Positions 1-5,999 of a DNA stretch of 18,175 nucleotides are shown one piece after another. Both the position numbers and the translations under genes were made by a program. Under the pieces are notes generated by a model. The model did no database searches. It was not told the DNA's origin and saw only the letters and a program-made list of their open reading frames with translations. Positions within the stretch are counted from its first letter, which is position 1. Each line of letters opens with the position of its first letter. Location of the stretch: contig DATLEZ010000080.1 in the NCBI GenBank assembly GCA_035525055.1, positions 1 to 18,175 of the forward strand. Reading direction: 5' to 3'. The stretch comes from DATEEG01 sp035525055 (GTDB taxonomy: Bacteria; Actinomycetota; Acidimicrobiia; Spongiisociales; ZC4RG35).

Positions 1-303
<303 letters not shown>

Positions 304-365
304 ATTGAATTTGAGATCAACGTGCTCGCTATGGAGTGCTCGGGGTACCGAGTTGCTCAAAGCTT
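304..365 (+). other. 23S-5S internal transcribed spacer
   Basis: A short spacer of about 62 bases lies between the 23S and 5S genes. It contains no tRNA and no other recognisable gene. Its length is ordinary for a 23S-5S spacer, and it presumably carries RNase processing sites for both rRNAs. Confidence 0.8.
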
Positions 366-485
366 TGTCCGGTGGCGTTAGCGGCCGGGAACCACCCGTT
401 CCCATTCCGAACACGGAAGTGAAACCAGCCAGCGCCGATGGTACTTGGGGTTCACACCCCTGGGAGAGTAGGTCACCGCCGGGCA
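366..485 (+). rRNA. rrf: 5S ribosomal RNA
   Basis: The gene is about 120 nt. The ends are set by helix I: bases 366-375 (TGTCCGGTGG) pair with 476-485 (CCGCCGGGCA), all ten positions pairing if G-U is allowed. Internal hallmarks are present: CCATTCCGAACACGGAAGT for loop B and helix III (about 402-420), GCGCCGATGGTACT (about 432-445), and GGGAGAGTAGGTCACCGCC at the 3' side. Order and spacing behind 23S are those of a standard bacterial rrn operon. Confidence 0.97.
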
Positions 486-531
486 TTCTTTGCCCCGTCG
501 ACCCACGCCCTCTGGAGGTTGGTGGGTTAGC

Positions 532-566
532 GGGCCGGCACCGTGTTTAGGTGTCGGCCCTTTTTT
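532..566 (+). terminator. Intrinsic terminator of the rRNA operon
   Basis: An 11-bp GC-rich stem (532-542 with 550-560, one G-T pair) with a 7-nt loop (GTGTTTA) is followed at once by six T residues (561-566). This is a textbook rho-independent terminator. A weaker hairpin (501-506 ACCCAC with 522-527 GTGGGT) sits just before it and may add to termination or processing. Confidence 0.92.
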
Positions 567-605
567 GTCGCAGCATCCGACCGATGCCAAAGGCTCGAGG
601 TGATC

Positions 606-1520
606 GTGGTTCGCAATTCATCAACCCCACCCGGCCGCAGCGGTGGCAACGACGACCGCGTCAAACGCAGCAACGGATCAGGCCGTTCCGGACCCCCATC
701 GAGATCCGGCCCATCGAGATCCGGCCCGTCATCGTCCTCAGATTCCGGTCGGTCCCGTCCGGGAAGTCGGCCTCCCCAGGCACGTGATCAAAGGCCCGGC
801 GGTTCTCGCTCGGACGGGTCGCGGGGTCAGGATCCCGACCGGGCCCGCCGGACCCGCCAGGACTCTCGGCCGCGCACGATCACGGCGGTCCCCGACGGGA
901 CGTTGCCCAAGTGGGTTCGAGACGAGGTGATCCGGGCGACTCCCAAAGATCGCCGTGACGCCGCACTACGCCAACTGGAACTCGGGATCGCCCACCACGC
1001 CGAAGAGCGCTACAAGCGAGCGATCGACCACCTTGGTCAGGCCAAGGCGCTGGCTCCGCAATCCTCCATCATCCGCGAGCTCCTGGGCCTCTCGGCGTAC
1101 TACGCCGAGCAGTGGCTTCCGGCCCTGCAGGAGCTCAGGGCGTTTCGGCGTTTCACCGGAGAGACAATCCACATGCCGGTCGAGATGGACTCCCTTCGGG
1201 CCCTCGGCCGCTCGGCCGACGTCGACAAGACCTGGGAGCTCTTCGTCGAACTGGGCAGCGACCGCGACACCCAAAGAGAGGCGGCCGTCGTCTACGCCAG
1301 TCATCTGCTCGACAAGGGCCGGATCGCTGATGCCTGGCGGATCATTCGACCTGGTCGTCTCGTCTCGCCTGCCGCCGAGTCCGAAGTCAGGCGATGGTTC
1401 GTTGCTGCCCGCGTGGCGATGGCGGCCGGCGACAAAGAGTCTGCCGGACGGCTGATCGCGGCTATCGCTCGCGAGGATCCGGCGCTGCCGGGCCTGGCGG
1501 AGCTGCAGGCTGAGCTTTGA
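606..1520 (+). CDS. TPR-repeat protein with a disordered basic N-terminus
   Basis: The protein has about 304 residues. The chosen start is GTG 606, with GAGG at 597-600 as a possible ribosome binding site. The open frame extends back to 543, but that start would lie inside the rRNA terminator. Roughly the first 100 residues are low complexity (Ser, Arg, Gly, Pro, Asp) and probably disordered. They include a tandem 15-bp DNA repeat at 696-725 that encodes a repeated SRSGP unit. The rest is alpha-helical with TPR-like units, such as the segment around QLELGIAHHAEERYKRAIDHL followed by a second helix pair. TPR proteins act as protein-interaction scaffolds. No catalytic motif, signal peptide or membrane segment is seen. 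The partner is unknown. It is the first gene after the rRNA terminator, but no promoter could be placed with confidence in 567-605. Confidence 0.8.
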   Translation: MVRNSSTPPGRSGGNDDRVKRSNGSGRSGPPSRSGPSRSGPSSSSDSGRSRPGSRPPQARDQRPGGSRSDGSRGQDPDRARRTRQDSRPRTITAVPDGTLPKWVRDEVIRATPKDRRDAALRQLELGIAHHAEERYKRAIDHLGQAKALAPQSSIIRELLGLSAYYAEQWLPALQELRAFRRFTGETIHMPVEMDSLRALGRSADVDKTWELFVELGSDRDTQREAAVVYASHLLDKGRIADAWRIIRPGRLVSPAAESEVRRWFVAARVAMAAGDKESAGRLIAAIAREDPALPGLAELQAEL

Positions 1521-1582
1521 GACTTTCTGTCACTGGCCGTCCGTACTCTTCGACCCATCTCGTCTTCCCCGACTGATCAGGA

Positions 1583-1601
1583 CCTCAGGCCAAGCCTGAG
1601 G
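1583..1601 (+). other. 8-bp hairpin just upstream of the SSB-like gene's Shine-Dalgarno
   Basis: CCTCAGGC (1583-1590) pairs perfectly with GCCTGAGG (1594-1601) around a 3-nt loop. The strong Shine-Dalgarno AGGAGGGGG begins at 1604. No T tract follows, so this is a poor intrinsic terminator. It may be a 5'UTR structure that affects ribosome access or RNA stability. The function is inferred. Confidence 0.5.
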
Positions 1602-1617
1602 CCAGGAGGGGGTTCCT

Positions 1618-1962
1618 ATGGACCTCAACATGGTTGTGCTCAACGGTCGATTGGCGGCTGCACCCGAGCATCGGGTTCTCGAATCCGGCAGCAGAATGGC
1701 GCGCCTGCTGGTAGCGGTTCGATCGGAGGAGCCGCACAACCGCCTCGACGTCCTGCCGGTGGTGTGGTGGGAGCCCGAGGAAGAGTTCATGGCAGCACCG
1801 CCCGAGGTTGGCAGCAGAGTTTGGATCACCGGCTCCGTTCAACGTCGATATTGGGAGTCCGCCGACGGTCGGCGAAGCAAAATCGAAGTTGTCGCAATGC
1901 ACGTCGCGGCTCTCAATGATGACTGCCAGACGCCCGAATCTGCTGCTCATTCGGGACATTGA
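1618..1962 (+). CDS. Short single-stranded DNA-binding protein-like OB-fold protein
   Basis: The protein has 114 residues. ATG 1618 follows an unusually strong Shine-Dalgarno (AGGAGGGGG, 1604-1612) by 5 nt. The sequence follows the SSB family pattern: an N-terminal NMVVLNGRLAAAPEHR (beta 1 and the GRL motif), then a variable strand ending in LLVAVRSEE, PVVWWEPEEEF, GSRVWITGSVQRRYW, and SKIEVVAMHV for the last strand. SSB proteins coat single-stranded DNA during replication and repair. This one is much shorter than a housekeeping SSB (about 150-180 residues). It lacks the long Gly/Pro-rich tail and the acidic DDDIPF-type tip that recruits partner proteins. It is more likely a secondary or specialised SSB-like paralogue than the essential SSB. 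A 63-residue gene follows 48 nt downstream on the same strand. Confidence 0.85.
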   Translation: MDLNMVVLNGRLAAAPEHRVLESGSRMARLLVAVRSEEPHNRLDVLPVVWWEPEEEFMAAPPEVGSRVWITGSVQRRYWESADGRRSKIEVVAMHVAALNDDCQTPESAAHSGH

Positions 1963-2010
1963 CATGGCTCGTAAACTCGCAAATGTTCCCCGACCCGAGG
2001 AGGTGTTGTG

Positions 2011-2202
2011 ATGTTCCGTGGAGACACGAAGTGGTACTGGACGGACGATCTCGCCCGCATCCTCGAGAGCACCGGCCGCACCCACGCCGTCATGGATCGT
2101 TGGCTCACCGAACCGGTTGCCGTCCGCGGGCAAGGGGAGGCGATTGACGTGGCTGAAGCGCTACTGGCCGACGAGAGCGACGAGGTCCTCTTAGCCGCCT
2201 GA
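2011..2202 (+). CDS. Small hypothetical protein (63 aa)
   Basis: ATG 2011 is 7 nt after a clear Shine-Dalgarno (GAGGAGG, 1997-2003); a GTG directly in front (2008) is a less well spaced alternative. The protein is small, acidic and soluble. It begins MFRGDTKWYWTDDLARIL and ends in an acidic ESDEVLLAA tail. The middle contains DRWLTEPVAVRGQGEAIDVAEALLADE, predicted helical. There is no signal peptide, membrane segment or cysteine motif. I do not recognise the family. It lies between the SSB-like gene and SURF1. The good ribosome binding site and coding-like codon use argue that it is real. Confidence 0.65.
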   Translation: MFRGDTKWYWTDDLARILESTGRTHAVMDRWLTEPVAVRGQGEAIDVAEALLADESDEVLLAA

Positions 2203-2240
2203 CATCGAATCGACGGCCGGCCGGTGCCGCCGATTTGATG
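2203..2240 (+). repeat. Long hairpin between the 63-aa gene and SURF1
   Basis: Bases 2203-2217 pair with 2226-2240: 13 Watson-Crick pairs, one G-T pair and one A-C mismatch, closing an 8-nt loop (CGGCCGGT). The structure starts right after the stop codon at 2200-2202. There is no T tract behind it, so it is either an atypical terminator or a 3'-end stabilising or processing element that separates the upstream genes from SURF1. Confidence 0.6.
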
Positions 2241-2271
2241 TGGCGGTCGGAACCGCACAAGCTGACTGGCC

Positions 2272-3063
2272 ATGCCTCGAGTGCTTGGGAGCCCGCGCTG
2301 GTTGTTGGGCCACGTTTTGGTCGTCGCTGTCTGTGTTCTCTTCGTCAACCTCGGGTTCTGGCAGATTCAAAGGCTGGAAGAGCGACAACTCGAGAACATC
2401 GTCACGGCGAGTCGGCTTGCCGCCGATCGGCTACCTATCGAAGAGTTGATCGCCGGTGCCGGGACCGACCTCGACTCCCTTGAGTTCCGGGGTGCAACGC
2501 TCACCGGGGAATTCGAGCCGAGCGAGGAGGTGTTGGTCCGTTCCCAGGTTCACGAAGGCACGGCCGGGTGGCATGTGGTGACGCCGCTGGTGTTGCCGGA
2601 CGGCCGGGCCGTCCTTGTCAACCGCGGCTGGGTTCCGCTCGAGATGGATGCCGTCCCCGTCCCGGCGGCTCCGCCGGCGGGGGAGGTCACAATCTCCGGA
2701 TGGGTGAGTCTCACCAGGACCCGCCAGTCCGGCGGAGCGACCGAACCGGAGGGACGCCTGGTCCAGATCGCCCGGGTCGATCTCGACCGCCTTCAACACC
2801 AGGTGTCCTTCTCCCTGCTACCGGTCTACGTCGTTGGCGACCAATCAGGAGCCACATTTCCCATTGCGGTGGCGCGACCCGACACCAGCGACGAGGGCCC
2901 GCACCTGCTCTACGCGATCGAGTGGTTCTCGTTCGCACTGATCTCGGTGGTCGGGTACTTCTTCCTGCTGCGTCGGGCTGTTCACCGATCAAACGTCGTC
3001 AATGGGGCCAGCAGGCTTGGCCAACCCATCGACGACGGTGGCGTTGCCGAGCGCGCTCAATAG
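2272..3063 (+). CDS. SURF1 family cytochrome oxidase assembly protein
   Basis: The protein has 263 residues. SURF1 is an inner-membrane factor needed for assembly of heme-copper terminal oxidase (haem a3 insertion in cytochrome c oxidase). Family landmarks are present: a first membrane helix (about residues 10-27) running into LGFWQIQRLEER, matching the conserved LGxWQxxR; an extracytoplasmic domain with VNRGWVPLE (about 113-121); and HLLYAIEWFSFALISVVGYFFLL, containing the conserved HLxYAxxW and the second membrane helix (about 211-233). The length is normal. The start is ATG 2272. No good Shine-Dalgarno is visible, so the exact start is less certain than the gene. Its last 75 bp overlap the 3' end of the convergent YbaK-like gene. 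No other oxidase gene is in the window. Confidence 0.93.
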   Translation: MPRVLGSPRWLLGHVLVVAVCVLFVNLGFWQIQRLEERQLENIVTASRLAADRLPIEELIAGAGTDLDSLEFRGATLTGEFEPSEEVLVRSQVHEGTAGWHVVTPLVLPDGRAVLVNRGWVPLEMDAVPVPAAPPAGEVTISGWVSLTRTRQSGGATEPEGRLVQIARVDLDRLQHQVSFSLLPVYVVGDQSGATFPIAVARPDTSDEGPHLLYAIEWFSFALISVVGYFFLLRRAVHRSNVVNGASRLGQPIDDGGVAERAQ

Positions 3064-3501
3064 CGCGGGGTCAATTCGCACCTTTGCGCTCCGGCTTCCG
3101 GCCCCGAGGATCACCCAATCAAGGGCCATCACCCGGGCATCGATCCAGATCGGAAGCTTCTCAGGGAGCCCGAAGGGGGTGACGCCGCCGATCATCATCC
3201 CCGTCAGGCTCACCGTCTCCTCGGCAGGAGCGAACGAAGCCTTTTTCACGTCCAATCGCCGACGAATCTCACCGTTGACGTCGAGGCGATCGGTAGCGAG
3301 GACAACGCACGCCACGTGACGACCCTCGGGGCGTCGGGAAGAGACCACGATGGTGTTCGCGGACCGATCGAGAGGAATCGCGTACGCCTCGCAGAACGCC
3401 ACAGTGTCCGCCAGGTCGGGGTCGCAGGCCATGACTTCATAGGGCCGACCTAGCCGATCCAGGGCTTCAATCACACGGGGGTCAGGGTGGGCTGTCGGCA
3501 A
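2989..3501 (-). CDS. YbaK/EbsC-type aminoacyl-tRNA deacylase
   Basis: The protein has 170 residues. The family hydrolyses misacylated tRNAs in trans (for example Cys-tRNA-Pro or Ala-tRNA-Pro). Family blocks are seen: RLDVNGEIRRRLDVKKASFAP (about 72-92), GMMIGGVTPFGLP (101-113) and GAGSRSAKVRIDPALL (133-148). The position usually filled by the key Lys of YbaK/ProX enzymes (the K of an A-K-S/T-L-V-F block) reads N in SANTIVV (about 47-53), so substrate and activity may differ from classical YbaK. The start is TTG 3501, chosen because homologues begin close to this block; there is no Shine-Dalgarno. A TACACT box lies 10 nt upstream on the - strand (3512-3517). It is divergent from ribokinase and overlaps SURF1 at its 3' end. 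Confidence 0.88.
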   Translation of the reverse strand: MPTAHPDPRVIEALDRLGRPYEVMACDPDLADTVAFCEAYAIPLDRSANTIVVSSRRPEGRHVACVVLATDRLDVNGEIRRRLDVKKASFAPAEETVSLTGMMIGGVTPFGLPEKLPIWIDARVMALDWVILGAGSRSAKVRIDPALLSALGNATVVDGLAKPAGPIDDV

Positions 3502-3526
3502 AGGGTGGGGGAGTGTACCGGTTGGC

Positions 3527-3532
3527 TAAGGT
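3527..3532 (+). promoter_or_regulatory. -10 box for a probable leaderless ribokinase mRNA
   Basis: TAAGGT matches the actinobacterial -10 consensus TANNNT and ends exactly 6 nt before ATG 3539, so the transcript probably starts at or within a base of the start codon. No Shine-Dalgarno is present. No clear -35 hexamer is seen. Confidence 0.6.
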
Positions 3533-3538
3533 CCCTCC

Positions 3539-4387
3539 ATGGCCGGGGTGACCGTGGTCGGGAGCGTCAATCTCGATCTCGTAATGCGTGTTCCCAGGTT
3601 GCCGGTTGCCGGCGAAACCGTGACCGACGGAAAGTTCTCCCGTCACCCGGGTGGGAAGGGGGCCAATCAGGCGCTGGCCGCCAGGCGCCTCGGCGCCACC
3701 GTGAGTCTCGTGGCAGCCATCGGTGACGACGAGATTGCCGAGTCGGCGCTAGCGCTGCTCGAAGAGGCAGGAGTGGACCTCTCCCGGTGCTGGGTGCACG
3801 AAAGCCTCCCAACCGGCGTAGCTGTCATCCTGGTCGACTCGCACGGGGAGAATCAGATAGCGGTGGCGCCAGGTGCCAACCGGAGCCTCACGGCCGATGC
3901 CCTCGAGCTTGGTTCCGACGAGGCAATCATGTGTCAGTTGGAGATCCCCATCGAAACGGTCCAGGCCGCAGCTGCCTCGACCACCGGGTTCTTCTGTCTG
4001 AACGCCGCACCCGCCCGCGCGGTGCCCAAGGAGGTCCTGAAGCGGGCTGATCTGGTCGTGGTCAACGAGGTCGAACACGCAACTCTGGGGGTGGATCTAA
4101 GCGAAGTGCGCGGCCTCGTCGCCCTGACACTCGGCAGCGCCGGCGCGACCCTCTACCGCCATGGGCGAGCGGTTGCCAAAGCAACCCCGCCGCGAGTGGA
4201 GGTCGTCGACGCAGTCGGCGCAGGTGATTGCTTCGTCGCCGCCCTCACCGTTGGTCTGCTCGATGGTCTTTCGGCTGATTTGGCCTTGCACCGAGCGGTC
4301 GTAGCCGGGGCTCTTGCGACCACCATCGAAGGGGCCCAGGCTTCGATGCCGACTCGGGCGGAAGTCGATGCCCGCATGGCCCAATGA
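3539..4387 (+). CDS. rbsK: Ribokinase (PfkB family)
   Basis: The protein has 282 residues. It phosphorylates ribose with ATP to ribose-5-phosphate in the cytoplasm. The PfkB signatures are in place: N-terminal VVGSVNLDLVMRVPRLPVAGET with the substrate-binding NxD; PGGKGANQA at residues 37-45; and DAVGAGDCF at 224-232 with Asp230 as the catalytic base. It is somewhat shorter than E. coli RbsK (309). The neighbour 59 bp downstream is a nucleoside hydrolase, which releases ribose, so the pair makes metabolic sense and supports ribokinase over another PfkB sugar kinase. The start ATG is set by the -10 box 6 nt upstream. The stop codon sits inside a 16-bp tandem duplication. Confidence 0.9.
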   Translation: MAGVTVVGSVNLDLVMRVPRLPVAGETVTDGKFSRHPGGKGANQALAARRLGATVSLVAAIGDDEIAESALALLEEAGVDLSRCWVHESLPTGVAVILVDSHGENQIAVAPGANRSLTADALELGSDEAIMCQLEIPIETVQAAAASTTGFFCLNAAPARAVPKEVLKRADLVVVNEVEHATLGVDLSEVRGLVALTLGSAGATLYRHGRAVAKATPPRVEVVDAVGAGDCFVAALTVGLLDGLSADLALHRAVVAGALATTIEGAQASMPTRAEVDARMAQ

Positions 4388-4409
4388 CCAGTTGGCCCAA
4401 TGACCCCAC
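4378..4409 (+). repeat. 16-bp tandem duplication across the ribokinase stop codon
   Basis: GGCCCAATGACC occurs at 4378-4389 and again at 4394-4405, giving a 16-bp period. The first copy contains the ribokinase stop TGA (4385-4387). It is probably a small replication-slippage duplication. Confidence 0.75.
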
Positions 4410-4434
4410 GGGCCGCTGGGCACAGTTCCTATGA

Positions 4435-4440
4435 CATGAT
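4435..4440 (+). promoter_or_regulatory. -10-like box for the nucleoside hydrolase gene
   Basis: CATGAT (TANNNT with C at position 1) ends exactly 6 nt before ATG 4447, the same geometry as in front of ribokinase. No Shine-Dalgarno is visible. This suggests a leaderless internal promoter in addition to read-through from ribokinase. Confidence 0.45.
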
Positions 4441-4446
4441 GGCTCT

Positions 4447-5394
4447 ATGAGCATTCCGATCATCATCGACTGCGATCCCGGGCACGACGACGCCATTGCG
4501 CTGCTCCTTGCTCTGGCAAGCCCCGAGGTCGACCTGCTGGGCGTGACCACGGTGGCCGGCAACAGCACCCTGGACAAGACCACGGTCAACGCCCTCAAGG
4601 TCCTCGAGTTGTGCGACCGCTGGGAGATTCCGGTGGCGGCCGGGGCGCCTCGCCCGTTGGTCAGGGAGTTGGTCGTAGCCGAGCACGTGCACGGCAAGAG
4701 CGGGCTGGACGGGCCTGACCTGGCTGACCCAATGATCCAGCCAGTTCCAGTTCATGCGGTCGACTTCCTGGCAGACAGGATTCTCGCGTCACCCTCGCCC
4801 GTCACCCTGATCCCGGTCGGGCCATTGACCAACATCGCCCTCCTTCTGAGCCGGTATCCCGAGGTCGTAGGGAACGTCAGCAGGATCATCTCGATGGGCG
4901 GTGCCATCGGAACCGGCAACATCACCCCTTCCGCCGAGTTCAACATTTATGTCGACCCCGAGGCGGCGCTCAGGGTCTACCAGTCGGGACTCCCGATCAC
5001 AATGATCGGGCTCGACGTCACCCACCAGGCCCTGCTCGATGAGAGCCACGCCGAACGACTTCGCTCGATGGGTCGGACCGGGCGATTCGTGGCAGAGTTG
5101 CTCGACTTCTTCATCGGCAACTACCCCCGGCATCGGGGCGGGGGAGGGGCCGGTCGCGGCGGAGGAGCACCCATCCATGACGCTGTGGCCGTCGCCCATG
5201 TGATCTGGCCCGACCTCGTGAGCACAGTTGACTGTCACGTGACGGTCGATACCCAGTCCGAGCTCTGCCGGGGGAGGACCGTCGTCGATCGCTGGCACGT
5301 GACCGGTCTGGCGACCAACGCCGATGTTGGAGTGGCGATTCCCGGCGATCGATTTGCCGAGCTTCTCATCGAGCGCATCTCCCGACTGGGCTGA
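4447..5394 (+). CDS. Inosine-uridine-preferring nucleoside hydrolase
   Basis: The protein has 315 residues. It cleaves the N-glycosidic bond of ribonucleosides to give ribose and free base. The diagnostic calcium-binding motif DCDPGHDDA is at residues 8-16. Further family motifs are HGKSGLDGPD, PVGPLTNIALLL, ISMGGAIGTGNITPSAEFN, and PIHDAVAV with the proton-donor His at about residue 244. Just before that His there is an unusual Gly/Arg-rich stretch (RHRGGGGAGRGGGAP) where homologues usually have a short loop; it borders the active site and may affect specificity. The upstream ribokinase would phosphorylate the released ribose. Which nucleosides are preferred cannot be told from the sequence. 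Confidence 0.93.
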   Translation: MSIPIIIDCDPGHDDAIALLLALASPEVDLLGVTTVAGNSTLDKTTVNALKVLELCDRWEIPVAAGAPRPLVRELVVAEHVHGKSGLDGPDLADPMIQPVPVHAVDFLADRILASPSPVTLIPVGPLTNIALLLSRYPEVVGNVSRIISMGGAIGTGNITPSAEFNIYVDPEAALRVYQSGLPITMIGLDVTHQALLDESHAERLRSMGRTGRFVAELLDFFIGNYPRHRGGGGAGRGGGAPIHDAVAVAHVIWPDLVSTVDCHVTVDTQSELCRGRTVVDRWHVTGLATNADVGVAIPGDRFAELLIERISRLG

Positions 5395-5408
5395 TCGACG
5401 TTTCGCGG

Positions 5409-5414
5409 TATCAT
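5409..5414 (+). promoter_or_regulatory. -10 box for the small zinc-knuckle gene
   Basis: TATCAT is a good -10 hexamer. It ends 9 nt before GTG 5424, just behind the nucleoside hydrolase stop codon. No Shine-Dalgarno is seen, so a leaderless or nearly leaderless transcript is likely. Confidence 0.45.
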
Positions 5415-5423
5415 TCTGTCACA

Positions 5424-5783
5424 GTGACGTTATCCACCATTCGCAGGTGTCTCTGGTGCGGGACAGCTTTCCGGGCGCCGGGGGGCCCCGGGCGACCTCA
5501 GGTCTACTGCCGGCGCAGCCATCGCCAACGAGCGTTCGAAGCGAGGCACCTGGCGGCCTCGCACGGCCTCGGCGCAGACGACGTTCTCATGTCAAGGGCC
5601 AACCTGGTGGAACTCAGGGATGCCCTCTATCAACTCGAGGCGGCGATGGAGGACGTCGACACCGACCTCACCGAAGCTGACGACCCAGGCAGGCACCGAT
5701 CGGCTCTGTGGCATCTGTACGGCGCCGCCGCCAACCTGCGAGGGGTGCGGCTCGAGCCCAAGGCGGTCGGACCGGCCGACTGA
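5424..5783 (+). CDS. Small zinc-knuckle-like protein (119 aa)
   Basis: The protein starts with CLWCGTAF (Cys9, Cys12) followed by YCRRSHRQRAFEARH (Cys29, His33). This looks like the short actinobacterial motif CxxC...YCrxxCRQRAyEAR, with His replacing the usual fourth Cys. Such an arrangement could bind one zinc ion, and the Arg-rich helix after it suggests nucleic-acid binding. Residues about 50-105 are predicted helical and acidic (ELRDALYQLEAAMEDVDTDL), possibly a dimerisation or regulatory part. No membrane segment is present. Its start GTG lies 29 nt after the nucleoside hydrolase stop. The function is unknown; a DNA- or RNA-associated small protein is an inference. Confidence 0.75.
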   Translation: MTLSTIRRCLWCGTAFRAPGGPGRPQVYCRRSHRQRAFEARHLAASHGLGADDVLMSRANLVELRDALYQLEAAMEDVDTDLTEADDPGRHRSALWHLYGAAANLRGVRLEPKAVGPAD

Positions 5784-5999
5784 AGCTCTGGACCTCCTCG
5801 ACCTCAAGCGCCCATAATCACCGTTATGTTACCTTGAACTCTTGTACGCTTGCCTGCTGCGTTCTCACGCGGGCGACTCGGGCACCTGCGCTAGGTACTT
5901 CCGGGCCACCGCTTCCTCAGCCGGGCTAAATGCCGCCCGCGTGGTCCACCGACCCCGGCGAACTCCCCAGCCCGGCGGCTGAGTCCGTGCCGGTCCGAC
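5784..5999. other. Convergent intergenic region without a gene
   Basis: This 216-bp gap separates two convergent genes. It holds no credible ORF or tRNA. A small hairpin CATAA...TTATG is at 5813-5828. GC-rich inverted segments (CAGCCGGGCT at 5919-5928 against AGCCCGGCGGCTG near 5969-5981) could terminate the long glutamate dehydrogenase transcript. None has a T tract, so no terminator is called with confidence. Confidence 0.5.

Noticed and set aside
1517..1549. Possible promoter TTGAGA...TACTCT upstream of the SSB-like gene
   Set aside because: The spacer would be about 21 nt, too long for a standard promoter; TACTCT alone is weak evidence.
5784..5999. Possible tRNA or small gene in the convergent gap
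   Set aside because: No GTTCRANNC T-loop with matching acceptor ends was found, and the short frames lack start signals.
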